Numbered from the stretch's first letter, positions 18,890 to 30,476 are shown. The stretch is 44,151 nucleotides of DNA from an uncultured Clostridium sp. (GCA_900539645.1 UQCY01000003.1:1-44151); one strand, 5' to 3'. Numbers and translations: made by a program. The notes: a model not told the origin generated them from the letters alone.

Positions 18890-19720
18890 CTATTTAGTTC
18901 TTCTTGAAACTATTAATTTATTTGAAGCTTTATTTTTCTTTCTAGTTTTGTATCCAAGAGCAGGTTTACCCCAAGGTGTAACTGGTGATGGTCTACCTAT
19001 TGGAGCTCTACCTTCCCCACCACCGTGTGGATGGTCGTTAGGGTTCATTACAGAACCTCTTACTGTAGGTCTCATACCCATGTGTCTTGTTCTACCAGCT
19101 TTACCTATAACAACGTTACCGTGTTCTATGTTACCAACCTGTCCTATAGTAGCTTTACATTCTATACTTACTAATCTCATTTCACCTGATGGTAATCTTA
19201 GTAATGCATTTTTTCCTTCTTTAGCCATTAACTGAGCAGAAACACCTGCTGATCTTACTAACTGACCACCTTTACCTGGTTTAAGTTCTATATTGTGAAC
19301 TAATGTACCAACTGGCATGTCTTTTAACTGTAAGCAGTTACCTGGTTTTATGTCAGCACCTTTACCTGATAGTAAAGTATCTCCAACTTTTATTCCAACT
19401 GGTGCTAATATATATCTTTTTTCACCATCTGCATAGTGTAATAAAGCTATGTTAGCAGTTCTGTTTGGATCGTATTCTATTGTAGCAACCTTTGCAGGTA
19501 TACCATCTTTATTTCTTTTGAAATCTATTAATCTATATTTTCTTTTCTGTCTTCCACCTCTGTGACGAACAGTTATTCTACCGTGAGCATTTCTACCAGA
19601 GTTATTTTTTAGGTTAACTAAAAGTGATTTTTCTGGGCTGTTAGTAGTTATTTCATCAGAAACTAAAACTGTCATCTGTCTTAAGGCAGGAGAAGTAGGT
19701 TTAAACTTTTTAATAGCCAT
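18890..19720 (-). CDS. rplB: 50S ribosomal protein L2
   Basis: L2 is essential for subunit joining and peptidyl transfer. The 276-residue protein has [20 protein letters not shown], the two RNA-binding barrels, and the C-terminal loop [20 protein letters not shown] containing the conserved His near the peptidyl-transferase centre. Full length. The plus strand carries a long spurious frame opposite this gene. Confidence 0.97.
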   Translation of the reverse strand: MAIKKFKPTSPALRQMTVLVSDEITTNSPEKSLLVNLKNNSGRNAHGRITVRHRGGRQKRKYRLIDFKRNKDGIPAKVATIEYDPNRTANIALLHYADGEKRYILAPVGIKVGDTLLSGKGADIKPGNCLQLKDMPVGTLVHNIELKPGKGGQLVRSAGVSAQLMAKEGKNALLRLPSGEMRLVSIECKATIGQVGNIEHGNVVIGKAGRTRHMGMRPTVRGSVMNPNDHPHGGGEGRAPIGRPSPVTPWGKPALGYKTRKKNKASNKLIVSRRTK

Positions 19721-19753
19721 TCTTGTTTCCCTCCTTAATAAATAGTTAGGATA

Positions 19754-20044
19754 TTACATTCCCTGGAAGAATTCTATCTCTTTGCTTCCTTCTGTTAATT
19801 TAACAACAGCTTTTTTGAAGCTAGCAGTTCTTCCCTGAGTTCTACCCATTCTTTTCATTTTTCCATCATAGTTTAGTGTGTTTACTTTTTCAACTTTAAC
19901 GTCGAATATAGCTTCTACAGCTTTTTTTATTTCAGTTTTGTTAGCTTTCTTATCTACAACAAAAGTGTATTTTTTGTCAGCCATTTCTGTCATACTTTTT
20001 TCAGTAACGACTGGTCTTATTATAACGTCATGTGGATTAGTCAT
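19754..20044 (-). CDS. rplW: 50S ribosomal protein L23
   Basis: The 96-residue protein has [40 protein letters not shown] and the tunnel loop [14 protein letters not shown]23 is the docking site for trigger factor and SRP at the exit. Its ATG overlaps the rplD stop by one base (TAATG), indicating coupling. Confidence 0.97.
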   Translation of the reverse strand: MTNPHDVIIRPVVTEKSMTEMADKKYTFVVDKKANKTEIKKAVEAIFDVKVEKVNTLNYDGKMKRMGRTQGRTASFKKAVVKLTEGSKEIEFFQGM

Positions 20045-20667
20045 TATGCGTACACCTCCTCCACTTTCTTAACAGCATCTGTAGTTATTACAAATGTGTC
20101 ATGATTTAATATATCGTATACATTTAAAGTGTTAACTAATGCAGTCTGAACACCTTCTATGTTTCTTGCTGATTTTATTACATTTTCGTTCTTTTCAGCT
20201 GTTACAACTAGAGCTTTTCTTGAAGCTTTTATGTTGTTTAATATAGCTACGAATTCTTTAGTTTTAGGAGCATCCATTGTTAATGCATCTAATACTATTA
20301 TTTCGTTGTTCTGAACTTTTGAAGATAAAGCACATTTCATAGCTAATCTTCTAACTTTTTTAGGTAATGTGTATTTGTAGCTTCTTGGTTTTGGTGCGAA
20401 GGCAACTCCTCCACCTACCCACTGTACAGATCTAGTAGAACCCTGTCTAGCTCTTCCTGTACCTTTCTGTTTCCAAGGTTTTCTTCCGCCGCCTCTAACT
20501 TCTGCTCTAGTTTTAGCTGACTGAGTACCCTGTCTTCTATTTGCTAACTGACATTTAACTGCTTCGTAAAGCACATGTTCGTTAACTTCAACGTTGAATA
20601 TAGAATCACATAATTCTATTTCACCAACATTCTGTCCGTTAATATTCATAACATTTATCTTTGGCAT
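20044..20667 (-). CDS. rplD: 50S ribosomal protein L4
   Basis: The 207-residue protein has [20 protein letters not shown] and the tunnel loop [17 protein letters not shown] followed by [18 protein letters not shown]4 lines the exit tunnel and in E. coli represses the S10 operon. Around the loop, [11 protein letters not shown] departs from the commoner SIRSPQWRGGG. The change lies beside, not at, the classical macrolide-resistance residues. It follows rplC by 28 bases. Confidence 0.97.
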   Translation of the reverse strand: MPKINVMNINGQNVGEIELCDSIFNVEVNEHVLYEAVKCQLANRRQGTQSAKTRAEVRGGGRKPWKQKGTGRARQGSTRSVQWVGGGVAFAPKPRSYKYTLPKKVRRLAMKCALSSKVQNNEIIVLDALTMDAPKTKEFVAILNNIKASRKALVVTAEKNENVIKSARNIEGVQTALVNTLNVYDILNHDTFVITTDAVKKVEEVYA

Positions 20668-20695
20668 TTTTGTTCCTCCTTTCCTATCTTAGTAG

Positions 20696-21325
20696 TTATT
20701 TAGAAGCCTTAACTGCTTCTTTTATTGTTACTACTGAACCTTTAGCTCCTGGTATAGCACCTTTAACTAACATAAGATTTTTTTCAGCATCTACTCTTAC
20801 TAAATCTAAATTCTGTATAGTAACTTTTACGCTACCCATGTGTCCTGCAAGTTTTTTGTTTTTGAAAACTCTACCTGGATAAGAACAAGCTCCCATTGAA
20901 CCTGGTCTTCTGTGGTATCTAGAACCGTGAGTTTCTGGTCCTCTTGACTGTCCGTGTCTTTTTATTGGTCCCTGGAATCCTTTACCTTTAGATATTCCAG
21001 TAACATCTATTTTTGCACCTGCTTCGAATATATCAGCTTTTATTTCCTGTCCAACTGTATATTCTGCGGCATTTTCTACTCTGAATTCTTTTAAGTGTTT
21101 TTTAAGTACATTAGCTGCTGCTAAATGTCCTTTAGCTGGTTTGTTTAATGATTTTTCTTTAGCATCTTCAAAACCAACCTGTATTGCGTTGTATCCATCA
21201 TTTTCTATTGTTTTAACCTGAGTTACAACAACTGGTCCAACTTCTACTACTGTAACTGGTATAACAACACCTTCTTCAGTGAATATCTGAGTCATACCAA
21301 CTTTTTTTCCTAATATTCCTTTCAT
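20696..21325 (-). CDS. rplC: 50S ribosomal protein L3
   Basis: L3 starts large-subunit assembly and reaches the peptidyl-transferase centre. The 209-residue protein begins [20 protein letters not shown] and has [20 protein letters not shown] and [20 protein letters not shown]. Full length with an AGGAGG site. It is separated from rpsJ by 92 bases holding a stable hairpin. Confidence 0.97.
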   Translation of the reverse strand: MKGILGKKVGMTQIFTEEGVVIPVTVVEVGPVVVTQVKTIENDGYNAIQVGFEDAKEKSLNKPAKGHLAAANVLKKHLKEFRVENAAEYTVGQEIKADIFEAGAKIDVTGISKGKGFQGPIKRHGQSRGPETHGSRYHRRPGSMGACSYPGRVFKNKKLAGHMGSVKVTIQNLDLVRVDAEKNLMLVKGAIPGAKGSVVTIKEAVKASK

Positions 21326-21417
21326 ATTAGCACCTCCTATTATTTTCTTACAGCGGATTGCCCTTCGTAAAGAGTAATCATTCTAAGATATCTCTATCTT
21401 AGGCGGTTTATATGTTC
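21326..21417 (-). promoter_or_regulatory. Structured rpsJ-rplC intercistronic RNA
   Basis: Spacers in this operon are mostly 10-50 bases; this one is 92. It contains a perfect 8-bp hairpin closed by a GNRA tetraloop (CTAAGATA-GAGA-TATCTTAG; complement at 21383-21402), then a segment where GATT can pair with AATC around ACTCTTTACGAAGGGC. There is no T-run, so it is not a terminator. It may be a ribosomal-protein binding or RNase processing site; the role is inferred. Confidence 0.5.
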
Positions 21418-21729
21418 TTATAATTTTATTTCTATATCAACACCAGCTGGTAAATCTAATCTCATTAGAGAATCAACTGTTTTCTGTGTTGGGTTAGCTA
21501 TATCTATAAGTCTTTTGTGAGTTCTTATTTCGAACTGTTCTCTAGAATCTTTGTATTTATGAACGGCTCTTAATATAGTAACTATTTTCTTTTCTGTTGG
21601 TAGTGGCACAGGACCTGAAACCTGAGAACCAGCTTTTTTAGCAGTTTCTACTATTTTTCCAGCAGAAAAATCTAATAATTTGTGATCATATGATTTTAAT
21701 CTTATTCTTATTTTTTCATTTTTAGCCAT
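21418..21729 (-). CDS. rpsJ: 30S ribosomal protein S10
   Basis: The 103-residue protein [20 protein letters not shown] contains [20 protein letters not shown] and [15 protein letters not shown]10 (NusE) works both in the small-subunit head and in transcription antitermination with NusB. It is the first gene of the S10-spc-alpha operon, transcribed from two promoters upstream. Confidence 0.97.
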   Translation of the reverse strand: MAKNEKIRIRLKSYDHKLLDFSAGKIVETAKKAGSQVSGPVPLPTEKKIVTILRAVHKYKDSREQFEIRTHKRLIDIANPTQKTVDSLMRLDLPAGVDIEIKL

Positions 21730-21881
21730 CTTGATTTCCCTCCTTCTACAAATATTTATTATAATTTTGATATCCCGCTACCTCCGATACACTCTTCCGG
21801 GTGTTTCTATAACCCATTTTCAGCATTTTGCAGCGTTCAGCCAAAACTTCAACTAAATATATCTCTCAAGCACACTAGTAT

Positions 21882-21910
21882 ATTTTACCTCATCTTACAT
21901 ACTTTTGCAA
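21882..21910 (-). promoter_or_regulatory. Sigma-A promoter P2 of the S10 operon
   Basis: Minus strand TTGCAA (21905-21910) and TAAAAT (21882-21887) are separated by exactly 17 bases. It is the promoter nearer to rpsJ, giving a leader of about 150 bases. Confidence 0.75.
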
Positions 21911-21995
21911 GACTTTTTTTGTGCTTTTCAAATTTATTTTTATCTATTTTTAAAAATCTTACTGGCTACTTTTCTTTCTTTCAAACACTTTTTTT

Positions 21996-22024
21996 AGTAT
22001 ACAAAATTTTTGTATACATGTCAA
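21996..22024 (-). promoter_or_regulatory. Sigma-A promoter P1 of the S10 operon with embedded palindrome
   Basis: Minus strand TTGACA (22019-22024) and TATACT (21996-22001) are 17 bases apart. The spacer and -10 are covered by a perfect 21-bp palindrome at 21997-22017, with arms GTATACAAAA and TTTTGTATAC around one central base. That is where a dimeric repressor would bind. The promoter is clear; the operator role is inferred. Confidence 0.88.
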
Positions 22025-22046
22025 CTGTTTTTGAAATTTTATCCAT

Positions 22047-22075
22047 AAAAAAAGAGAGATCATTTTGATCTCTCT
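22047..22075 (-). terminator. Terminator of rpsL-rpsG-fusA-tuf
   Basis: A 10-bp perfect stem (AGAGAGATCA at 22053-22062 with TGATCTCTCT at 22066-22075) and a tight loop precede seven T residues on the minus strand, after the tuf stop. The same hairpin follows the second tuf gene. Confidence 0.93.
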
Positions 22076-22112
22076 TTTATCTATAACATTTAAGTAATTA
22101 TCTATCAATTAA

Positions 22113-23306
22113 TTATTCTATTATTGATGCAACTACACCAGATGCTACAGTTCTTCCACCTTCTCTTATTGCGAATCTTAATCCTTCTTCAACACATATA
22201 GAGTTTATTAAGTCAACTTCTATAGTTACGTTATCTCCAGGCATTACCATTTCTGTTCCTTCTGGTAATTTACAAGCTCCTGTTACGTCTGTTGTTCTGA
22301 AGTAGAACTGTGGTCTGTATCCATCGAAGAATGGAGTATGTCTTCCACCTTCTTCTTTTTTAAGTACGTATATTTCTGCTGTGAATTTTGTATGAGCATT
22401 AACTGTTCCTGGTTTTGCAAGAACCTGTCCTCTTTCTATTTCATTTCTCTGAACACCTCTTAATAATGCTCCTATGTTATCTCCAGCTTCTGCCTGATCT
22501 AGTAATTTTCTGAACATTTCTACTCCTGTTACTACTACTTTTCTTGGAGCTTCTGCTAATCCTACTAGTTCAACTTCGTCCTGTACTTTAAGTACTCCTC
22601 TTTCAACTCTACCTGTTGCAACTGTTCCTCTACCTGTTATAGAGAATACGTCTTCTACTGGCATTAAGAAGTCTTTATCAACGTCTCTTTCTGGAGCTGG
22701 TATATATTCATCTATCATTTCGAAGAATTCTACTATTTTATCTCCCCATTCGCTTGATGGATCTTCTAATGCTTTTAATGCAGATCCTCTTACTATTGGA
22801 GTGTCATCTCCTGGGAAATCATATTCGTTTAATAATTCTCTTACTTCCATTTCAACTAATTCAAGAAGTTCTTCGTCGTCTACCATATCACATTTGTTTA
22901 AGAATACAACTATGTAAGGTACACCAACCTGTCTTGATAATAGTATATGTTCTCTTGTCTGAGGCATTGGACCATCAGTTGCTGATACAACTAATATAGC
23001 ACCATCCATCTGTGCAGCACCAGTTATCATGTTTTTAACGTAGTCAGCATGTCCTGGGCAGTCAACGTGTGCGTAGTGTCTGTTTGGAGTTTCGTATTCA
23101 ACGTGTGCAGTTGATATTGTGATTCCTCTTTCTCTTTCTTCTGGAGCTTTATCTATGTTAGCGAAATCTACTGCTTCTCCTAAATGATATCTGTCATATA
23201 ATGTTTTTGTTATCGCTGCTGTTAATGTAGTTTTACCGTGGTCAACGTGTCCTATAGTACCTATATTAACATGAGGTTTATTTCTTTCAAATTTAGCTTT
23301 AGCCAT
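22113..23306 (-). CDS. tuf: Elongation factor Tu, copy 1
   Basis: EF-Tu delivers aminoacyl-tRNA to the ribosome. The 397-residue GTPase has G1 GHVDHGKT (19-26), G3 DCPGH (82-86) with catalytic His 86, and G4 NKCD (137-140). Domains 2 and 3 include [20 protein letters not shown] and [20 protein letters not shown]. The protein is identical to the copy at 38175-39368. It follows fusA by 126 bases, an interval with a strong hairpin, and ends the str operon. Confidence 0.98.
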   Translation of the reverse strand: MAKAKFERNKPHVNIGTIGHVDHGKTTLTAAITKTLYDRYHLGEAVDFANIDKAPEERERGITISTAHVEYETPNRHYAHVDCPGHADYVKNMITGAAQMDGAILVVSATDGPMPQTREHILLSRQVGVPYIVVFLNKCDMVDDEELLELVEMEVRELLNEYDFPGDDTPIVRGSALKALEDPSSEWGDKIVEFFEMIDEYIPAPERDVDKDFLMPVEDVFSITGRGTVATGRVERGVLKVQDEVELVGLAEAPRKVVVTGVEMFRKLLDQAEAGDNIGALLRGVQRNEIERGQVLAKPGTVNAHTKFTAEIYVLKKEEGGRHTPFFDGYRPQFYFRTTDVTGACKLPEGTEMVMPGDNVTIEVDLINSICVEEGLRFAIREGGRTVASGVVASIIE

Positions 23307-23357
23307 TGTCTAAATTCCTCCCTAGTAATATTATTATTTTTTAAAATTTATTTATCA

Positions 23358-23379
23358 GGGTGGCAAGAAGTTGCCACCC
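23358..23379 (-). other. Strong hairpin in the fusA-tuf interval
   Basis: A perfect 9-bp GC-rich stem (GGGTGGCAA with TTGCCACCC) closes a 4-base loop 52 bases before the tuf start. It is not followed by a T-run on the minus strand, so it is more likely a processing or stabilising element than a terminator. The second tuf has a smaller hairpin at the matching place (39411-39426). Confidence 0.65.
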
Positions 23380-23432
23380 TTCTATTTTGTGCTTTTTAAA
23401 TATTTGTGTGTTTGTTTATTTTGTTTTATATA

Positions 23433-25499
23433 TTATTTACCATCTACTATTTTCTTAGCAACTGATGCTGGAACCTGTTCGTAGTGGTCAAATATCATTG
23501 TGTATGTTGCACGACCCTGAGTCATAGATCTTAGGTCAGTTGAGTATCCGAACATTTCAGACATTGGAACAAATGCGTTTATAACCTGAGCACCTGATCT
23601 AGCTTCCATTCCCTGTATAAGACCTCTTCTTGAGTTTAAGTCACCCATAACGTCACCCATGTAATCTTCTGGAGTAACAACTTCAACTTTGAAGTATGGT
23701 TCTAGTAATACTGCGTTACCCTGCTGCATAGCTTTTTTGAACGCCATAGAACCTGCCATTTTGAAGGCCATTTCTGATGAATCGACTTCATGGTAAGAAC
23801 CATCGTATAATTCAACAGCAACGTCAACAACTGGATAACCAGCAACTATACCAGACTGCATAGCTCCCTGTATACCCATGTCAGTTGGACCAACATATTC
23901 TTTAGGAACTGATCCACCAACAGTTTTGTTTTCGAATTTATATCCTTCACCTGGTTCAGTAGGGCTAACTCTGATTTTAACGTGACCGTACTGTCCTCTA
24001 CCACCTGACTGTTTCTGATATTTGTATTCAACGTCAACTGGCTGAGTTATTGTTTCTCTGTAAGCAACCTGAGGGTTACCAACTTTAGCTTCAACTTTGA
24101 ATTCTCTTAGAAGTCTGTCAACTATTATATCAAGGTGTAATTCACCCATTCCTGATATTATAGTCTGTCCAGTTTCTTCATCAGTTCTAACTGTGAAAGT
24201 AGGGTCTTCTTCAGCAAGTTTCTGAAGAGCTATACCCATTTTTTCCTGAGCTGCTTTAGAAGCTGGTTCTATAGCAACAGATATAACTGGTTCTGGGAAT
24301 TCCATTGATTCAAGTATTATTGGAGCTGCTGGATCACAAAGCGTATCACCAGTAGTTGTATCTTTAAGACCAACTGCTGCAGCTATATCTCCAGCGTAAA
24401 CTTCAGTTATTTCAGTTCTTGTATTAGCGTGCATCTGAAGTATACGTCCTATTCTTTCTCTCTTGTTCTTAGTTGCATTTAATACATATGAACCAGATTC
24501 AAGAGTACCAGAGTAAACTCTGAAGAATGCTAATTTACCAACGAATGGGTCAGTCATTATTTTGAATGCTAATGCTGAGAATGGTTCATCGTCAGATGCA
24601 TGTCTTTCAGATTCTTCTCCATCTTCTAATATACCTTTTATTGATGGTATATCAGTTGGAGCTGGTAAATAATCTACTATAGCATCTATAAGAGGCTGAA
24701 CACCTTTGTTTCTGTAAGCAGTACCACAGAATACTGGGTTCATTTCACAAGCTATTGTAGCTTTTCTTATAGCAGCTTTTAATTCTTCAACTGTTATTTC
24801 TTCACCTTCAAGATATTTCATCATTAGCTCTTCGTCAGTTTCAGCTACTGCTTCAACCATTTTTTCTCTCCATTCCTGAGCCATTTCTTTCATATCTTCT
24901 GGTATTTCAGTTTCATCCATTTCAACACCTTTGTCGTCTTTGTATATTATAGCGTCCATGTTTAATAGGTCAACTATACCAACAAAGTCATCTTCTTTAC
25001 CTATTGGTAACTGAAGAACAACAGCGTTTGCACTTAATCTTGTTTTCATCATTTCTACTGCATTGTAGAAGTCTGCACCAAGTATATCCATTTTGTTTAT
25101 GAATGCTATTCTTGGTACTCCGTAAGTTTCTGCCTGTCTCCATACATTTTCAGACTGAGGTTCAACCCCACCTTTAGCACAGAATACAGCAACAGCACCA
25201 TCAAGAACTCTTAGAGATCTTTCAACTTCAACTGTGAAGTCGACGTGACCTGGAGTATCTATAATGTTTATTCTATTACCTTTCCATGTAACAGTTGTAG
25301 CAGCTGAAGTTATTGTTATACCTCTTTCTGCTTCCTGTTCCATCCAGTCCATCTGAGAAGCTCCTTCATGAGTTTCTCCTATTTTATGAGTTTTACCTGT
25401 ATAGAAAAGGATTCTTTCTGTAGTAGTAGTTTTTCCTGCATCTATATGGGCCATTATCCCGATATTTCTAGTATTTTCTAGTGAAAACTCTCTAGCCAT
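23433..25499 (-). CDS. fusA: Elongation factor G
   Basis: EF-G drives ribosomal translocation and, with RRF, recycling. The 688-residue GTPase has G1 AHIDAGKT (17-24), G2 [10 protein letters not shown]3 DTPGH (81-85) and G4 NKMD (135-138), followed by domains II-V with [14 protein letters not shown] and the domain IV tip [11 protein letters not shown]. Length matches the classical FusA. It lies between rpsG and tuf as in E. coli str operons. Confidence 0.98.
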   Translation of the reverse strand: MAREFSLENTRNIGIMAHIDAGKTTTTERILFYTGKTHKIGETHEGASQMDWMEQEAERGITITSAATTVTWKGNRINIIDTPGHVDFTVEVERSLRVLDGAVAVFCAKGGVEPQSENVWRQAETYGVPRIAFINKMDILGADFYNAVEMMKTRLSANAVVLQLPIGKEDDFVGIVDLLNMDAIIYKDDKGVEMDETEIPEDMKEMAQEWREKMVEAVAETDEELMMKYLEGEEITVEELKAAIRKATIACEMNPVFCGTAYRNKGVQPLIDAIVDYLPAPTDIPSIKGILEDGEESERHASDDEPFSALAFKIMTDPFVGKLAFFRVYSGTLESGSYVLNATKNKRERIGRILQMHANTRTEITEVYAGDIAAAVGLKDTTTGDTLCDPAAPIILESMEFPEPVISVAIEPASKAAQEKMGIALQKLAEEDPTFTVRTDEETGQTIISGMGELHLDIIVDRLLREFKVEAKVGNPQVAYRETITQPVDVEYKYQKQSGGRGQYGHVKIRVSPTEPGEGYKFENKTVGGSVPKEYVGPTDMGIQGAMQSGIVAGYPVVDVAVELYDGSYHEVDSSEMAFKMAGSMAFKKAMQQGNAVLLEPYFKVEVVTPEDYMGDVMGDLNSRRGLIQGMEARSGAQVINAFVPMSEMFGYSTDLRSMTQGRATYTMIFDHYEQVPASVAKKIVDGK

Positions 25500-25561
25500 C
25501 TTTTTCCTCCTTAATTTACGAATTTAATTGGAAGATTTCGTTTAATCCGATTTTTAAAATC

Positions 25562-26193
<632 letters not shown>

Positions 26194-26613
26194 TTATTTT
26201 TTGTCTTTAGGTCTCTTAGCACCGTATTTTGATCTAGACTGTCTTCTTTTGTCTACACCAGCAGTATCTAATGTACCTCTTAGTATGTGGTATCTAACCC
26301 CTGGTAAGTCTTTTACTCTACCACCTCTTATAAGAACAACAGAGTGTTCCTGTAAGTTGTGTCCTTCACCTGGTATATAAGCAGATACTTCTATACCGTT
26401 TGTTAATCTAACTCTGGCAACTTTTCTTAAAGCTGAGTTTGGTTTTTTAGGAGTAACTGTTTTAACTGAAGTACAAACTCCTCTTTTCTGTGGAGAACTT
26501 GCGTCAGTTGTTTTTTTGTTTAATGAGTTATACCCCTTCTGTAGTGCTGGAGCAGTAGATTTTTTAAGTATGTCTTTTCTACTTTTACGAACTAATTGGT
26601 TAATTGTTGGCAT
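26194..26613 (-). CDS. rpsL: 30S ribosomal protein S12
   Basis: S12 is at the decoding centre. The 139-residue protein [20 protein letters not shown] contains [20 protein letters not shown] and [17 protein letters not shown]. The lysines altered in streptomycin-resistant mutants (TPKKPNS and RVKDLPG) are wild type. An open frame reaches 26661, but GAAGGAGG lies eight bases before the ATG at 26613. It starts the str operon. Confidence 0.97.
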   Translation of the reverse strand: MPTINQLVRKSRKDILKKSTAPALQKGYNSLNKKTTDASSPQKRGVCTSVKTVTPKKPNSALRKVARVRLTNGIEVSAYIPGEGHNLQEHSVVLIRGGRVKDLPGVRYHILRGTLDTAGVDKRRQSRSKYGAKRPKDKK

Positions 26614-26799
26614 CATCTGCACCTCCTTCTTTTTTATTTTCGATCTTTCAGTGATCGCCAACTACAATCGTTTCTTTACGATTGATTTGCTGTGCTTTTA
26701 GCTTGATGCTTTTAGTTCTTTGTTACTTTCTTCTATAACTTAAAAGCACTAAGAGCTTTATAAAAAGCCCTTAGTGTACTTTTAAATCACACTTTTATT
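26614..26799 (-). promoter_or_regulatory. Structured 5' leader of rpsL
   Basis: The leader of about 180 bases has three successive hairpins. The first is a 13-bp stem with one G-U (26747-26776), followed by CUUUUAAG, a weak T-run. The second is CAATCGT/ACGATTG (26665-26684). The third is CGATC/GATCG (26641-26657). The first may serve both as the rpoC terminator and as an attenuator of the str operon, since it lies downstream of the rpsL promoter. Function is inferred. Confidence 0.6.
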
Positions 26800-26828
26800 A
26801 TTTTATCACCTAATATAACTGTTGTCAA
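26800..26828 (-). promoter_or_regulatory. Sigma-A promoter of the str operon
   Basis: Minus strand TTGACA (26823-26828) and TAAAAT (26800-26805) are separated by 17 bases, just after the rpoC stop codon. It gives rpsL-rpsG-fusA-tuf its own start. Confidence 0.88.
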
Positions 26829-26867
26829 CAATTGATATTTTACATTTCACACATTTTTTGTGTCAAA

Positions 26868-29800
26868 TTATTCTTCAATTTTTTCAACTGCTATATTTCT
26901 GTATTTCTTCATTCCTGTACCAGCTGGTATAAGTTTACCTAATATAACATTTTCTTTTAGTCCTATTAAGTGGTCTTCTTTACCTTTTATAGCTGCTTCA
27001 GTAAGAACTCTTGTAGTTTCCTGGAATGAAGCGGCAGATAAGAATGATTCTGTAGCAAGAGATGCTTTAGTTATACCAAGTAATACTCTCTTAGCAACTG
27101 CAGGTCTTAATCCCTGAGCTATTGCATCTTCATTACATTTTTCATATACAAGAACATCTTCATATCCACCTGGAAGTAAATCTGTATCTCCTGGATCTTC
27201 TACTTTAACTTTAGATAGCATCTGTCTAACAATAACTTCTATATGTTTATCGTTAACGTCAACCCCCTGTAGTCTGTAGACTCTCTGAACTTCTTTAACT
27301 ATGTAATCCTGAACTCCACCGATTCCTTTAACTCTTACTATATCGTGAGGATTTATAGAACCCTGAGTTATTGGATCCCCAGCTTCTACCATCTGTCCAT
27401 CTTTAACTCTTACTCTTGAACCATATGGTATCTGATATGTCTGAGCTTCACCTTCAGCTGGAACAACGATTACTTCTTTTCTCTTACCTGTTTCATCTAT
27501 TTTAACCTGTCCACTTACTTCAGTTATTATAGCAAGACCTTTTGGTTTTCTAGCTTCGAATAACTCTTCAACCCTTGGAAGCCCCTGAGTTATATCTCCA
27601 CCGGCAACTCCACCAGTATGGAATGTACGCATTGTAAGCTGTGTACCCGGTTCACCTATTGACTGAGCTGCTATTATACCAACTGCTTCTCCTATATTAA
27701 CTTCTTTACCTGTAGCAAGGTTTCTACCATAGCATTTTGAACAAACACCATGTTTAGTTTTACAGTTAAGAACTGTTCTTATGTTAACTTTTTCTATTCC
27801 TGCTGCAACTATTTTTTCTGCTGCATCTTCTTTTATCATACAATCTGCAGGAACTAATACTTCACCAGTTTCTGGATGTACTATAGGATCTATAGTATAT
27901 CTACCAACTATTCTATCGTATATTTCTTCTATTACTTCATTTCCATCTTTTATAGCAAGTATTTCTGTAGTTTCTGTAGTTCCACAGTCTATATCTCTTA
28001 CTATAACGTCCTGGCTGACGTCAACAAGTCTTCTTGTTAAGTAACCAGAATCGGCTGTACGTAGAGCTGTATCGGCAAGACCTTTTCTAGCCCCATGCGC
28101 AGATGTGAAGTATTCAAGTACTGATAAACCTTCACGGAAGTTAGATTTAACTGGTATTTCGACAGTTTTACCAGATGCATTGGCCATAAGTCCACGCATA
28201 CCTGCTAGCTGTCTTATCTGGTTCTTAGAACCTCTGGCTCCAGAGTGAGCCATTATGTATATGTTATTTAATCTATCAAGGTTATCCATTAGGGCATTAG
28301 TTACTTTGTCAGTAGTTTCTGTCCAAGTAGCTATAACCTTTTCGTATCTTTCTTCATCAGATATAAGACCTCTTCTATAAGCCTTACCTAATTTTTCAAC
28401 TTCTTTTTCAGCTTCTGCTATGTATATTTCTTTTTCTTTAGGTATTGCCATATCCGCAACTGCAACTGTTATACCACCTACAGTAGAATATTTGAAACCT
28501 ATACCTTTAACATAGTCAAGTAATTCAGCTGTTATAGTGTTTTCATGTTTTCTGAAACATTTATCTATTATTTTACCAAGATATTTCTTAGTAACAACTT
28601 CATCTATTTCTAGACTGAATGGATCTTTTTCTCTATCTACAAATCCTAAATCCTGAGGTATACCTTCATTGAATATGAATCTACCAACAGTACTTTCTAC
28701 TAGAGCAGATCTTCCATCAGGAAGAACTTTTCTAACTTTTACTAAAGCGTGTAATTCAACAACTTTATTGTAGTAAGCAAGTAATAATTCATTGTAGTCT
28801 TTGAATATCATACCTGTTCCTTTAGCACCATCCTGTGCTTCTATTGTTAAATAGTAACTTCCAAGAACCATATCCTGAGAAGGAGTTGTTATTGGAGAAC
28901 CATCTTTTGGAGCAAGTATATTGTTTACAGATAGCATTAAGAATCTTGCTTCTGCCTGTGCTTCTACTGATAGAGGAACGTGAACGGCCATCTGGTCACC
29001 GTCGAAGTCGGCATTGTACGCTGTACAAACTAGTGGATGTAGTTTTATAGCTTTACCTTCAACAAGTACTGGTTCGAAAGCCTGTATTCCTAGTCTATGT
29101 AGAGTAGGGGCACGGTTAAGTAGAACTGGATGGTTTTTAATAACGTCTTCTAAAACGTCCCATACTTCAGTTTTAACTTTTTCTACTATTGATTTTGCAC
29201 TCTTTATGTTGTGTGCGTAACCTTCTTCTACTAATTTATCCATAACAAATGGTTTGAATAATTCAAGTGCCATTTTCTTAGGAAGACCACACTGATAGAA
29301 TTTAAGTTCTGGTCCAACTACTATAACAGAACGTCCTGAGTAGTCAACACGTTTACCAAGTAAGTTCTGTCTAAAACGACCCTGTTTACCTTTAAGCATG
29401 TCTGATAAAGATTTTAATGGTCTGTTTCCTGGTCCTGTAACAGGTCTACCTCTTCTACCATTGTCTATAAGTGCATCGACTGCTTCCTGAAGCATTCTTT
29501 TTTCATTTCTTACTATTATATCTGGAGCTCCTAATTCTAGAAGTCTTTTTAATCTGTTGTTTCTGTTTATAACTCTTCTGTAAAGATCATTTAGGTCAGA
29601 AGTTGCGAATCTACCACCGTCTAACTGAACCATTGGTCTTATGTCTGGTGGTATAACTGGAATAGCATCAAGTATCATCCATTCAGGTTTATTTCCTGAT
29701 TTTCTGAAAGCTTCAACTACTTCTAATCTTCTTATTGTTCTTATTCTTTTCTGTCCTGTACTATCTTTTAAGTCTGCTCTTAACTCTTTACTCTGCTGTT

Positions 29801-30356
29801 CTAGGTCTATATCCTGTAAAAGTTTTTTTACAGCTTCAGCACCCATACCAACTTCAAAGCTACCGTATCCGTAGTTGTCTACAGCATCTCTGTATTCTTT
29901 TTCTGTTAAAAGCTGTTTAGCTGTTAATCCAGTTTCTTTTGGATCTGTTACTACATATGAAGCAAAATAAAGTACTTTTTCAAGAGCTCTTGGAGACATA
30001 TCTAAAAGAAGACCCATTCTACTAGGTATTCCTTTGAAGTACCATATATGAGACATTGGAGCAGCTAGCTCTATATGACCCATTCTCTCTCTTCTGACTT
30101 TTGATTTTGTTACTTCAACTCCACATCTATCACATACTACGCCTTTGTATCTAACTCTTCTGTATTTCCCACAGTGACATTCCCAGTCCTTCTGAGGTCC
30201 GAATATTCTTTCACAGAAAAGACCATCTTTTTCTGGTTTCAGCGTACGGTAATTTATAGTTTCTGGTTTTTTTACTTCTCCTCTCGACCACTGTCTTATT
30301 TTCTCTGGAGAAGCCAATCCTATTTTTATCGACTCGAAATTGTTTAATTCAAACAA
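26868..30356 (-). CDS. rpoC: RNA polymerase beta' subunit, TTG start
   Basis: The 1162-residue beta' subunit forms the active site with RpoB. It has the N-terminal zinc ribbon with Cys 60, 62, 75 and 78 (CHCGKYRR...CDRCGVEV), the catalytic loop [14 protein letters not shown] with its three Asp, the second zinc site ([15 protein letters not shown]) and the trigger-loop region [20 protein letters not shown]. The start codon is TTG, eight bases after GGGAG; there is no nearby ATG. It lies 120 bases after rpoB, and that gap contains a 13-bp hairpin. Confidence 0.98.
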   Translation of the reverse strand: MFELNNFESIKIGLASPEKIRQWSRGEVKKPETINYRTLKPEKDGLFCERIFGPQKDWECHCGKYRRVRYKGVVCDRCGVEVTKSKVRRERMGHIELAAPMSHIWYFKGIPSRMGLLLDMSPRALEKVLYFASYVVTDPKETGLTAKQLLTEKEYRDAVDNYGYGSFEVGMGAEAVKKLLQDIDLEQQSKELRADLKDSTGQKRIRTIRRLEVVEAFRKSGNKPEWMILDAIPVIPPDIRPMVQLDGGRFATSDLNDLYRRVINRNNRLKRLLELGAPDIIVRNEKRMLQEAVDALIDNGRRGRPVTGPGNRPLKSLSDMLKGKQGRFRQNLLGKRVDYSGRSVIVVGPELKFYQCGLPKKMALELFKPFVMDKLVEEGYAHNIKSAKSIVEKVKTEVWDVLEDVIKNHPVLLNRAPTLHRLGIQAFEPVLVEGKAIKLHPLVCTAYNADFDGDQMAVHVPLSVEAQAEARFLMLSVNNILAPKDGSPITTPSQDMVLGSYYLTIEAQDGAKGTGMIFKDYNELLLAYYNKVVELHALVKVRKVLPDGRSALVESTVGRFIFNEGIPQDLGFVDREKDPFSLEIDEVVTKKYLGKIIDKCFRKHENTITAELLDYVKGIGFKYSTVGGITVAVADMAIPKEKEIYIAEAEKEVEKLGKAYRRGLISDEERYEKVIATWTETTDKVTNALMDNLDRLNNIYIMAHSGARGSKNQIRQLAGMRGLMANASGKTVEIPVKSNFREGLSVLEYFTSAHGARKGLADTALRTADSGYLTRRLVDVSQDVIVRDIDCGTTETTEILAIKDGNEVIEEIYDRIVGRYTIDPIVHPETGEVLVPADCMIKEDAAEKIVAAGIEKVNIRTVLNCKTKHGVCSKCYGRNLATGKEVNIGEAVGIIAAQSIGEPGTQLTMRTFHTGGVAGGDITQGLPRVEELFEARKPKGLAIITEVSGQVKIDETGKRKEVIVVPAEGEAQTYQIPYGSRVRVKDGQMVEAGDPITQGSINPHDIVRVKGIGGVQDYIVKEVQRVYRLQGVDVNDKHIEVIVRQMLSKVKVEDPGDTDLLPGGYEDVLVYEKCNEDAIAQGLRPAVAKRVLLGITKASLATESFLSAASFQETTRVLTEAAIKGKEDHLIGLKENVILGKLIPAGTGMKKYRNIAVEKIEE

Positions 30357-30405
30357 GGAGTTCTCTCCCTTCTATTTGAGATTTATTTTTATTGTCTAAC
30401 TTTGA

Positions 30406-30436
30406 TTATAGCTGTCTGAATTCCAGACAGCTATAA
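30406..30436 (-). other. Long perfect hairpin between rpoB and rpoC
   Basis: A 13-bp perfect stem (TTATAGCTGTCTG with its complement) and a 5-base loop lie 50 bases before the rpoC start. No T-run follows on either strand, which argues against termination. It could be an RNase III or similar processing site, or a stabiliser that adjusts rpoB/rpoC levels. Confidence 0.7.
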
Positions 30437-30476
30437 CCCTGAAATTACTATTAAATTAAAGTTTATATTTTAGTTA

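Larger units (their letters stand above)
21730..22112 (-). promoter_or_regulatory. Control region between tuf and rpsJ
   Basis: This 383-base gap holds the tuf terminator (22047-22075), two promoters (P1 21996-22024, P2 21882-21910) and a leader of about 150-260 bases before rpsJ. The leader can form small hairpins (GGGT...ACCC; ACAC...GTGT) at about 21775-21815. An S10-operon leader recognised by L4 is known in gammaproteobacteria; no such mimic is established for clostridia. No gene was found. Confidence 0.75.

Noticed and set aside
18285..19235. Long plus-strand open frame of 316 codons
   Set aside because: It lies opposite rplV, rpsS and rplB, its product resembles nothing, and it has no ribosome-binding site; it is a shadow of the codon bias of those genes.
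23358..23379. Hairpin before tuf copy 1 as a fusA terminator
   Set aside because: No T-run follows on the minus strand and tuf continues directly after it; a processing or stabilising role fits better.
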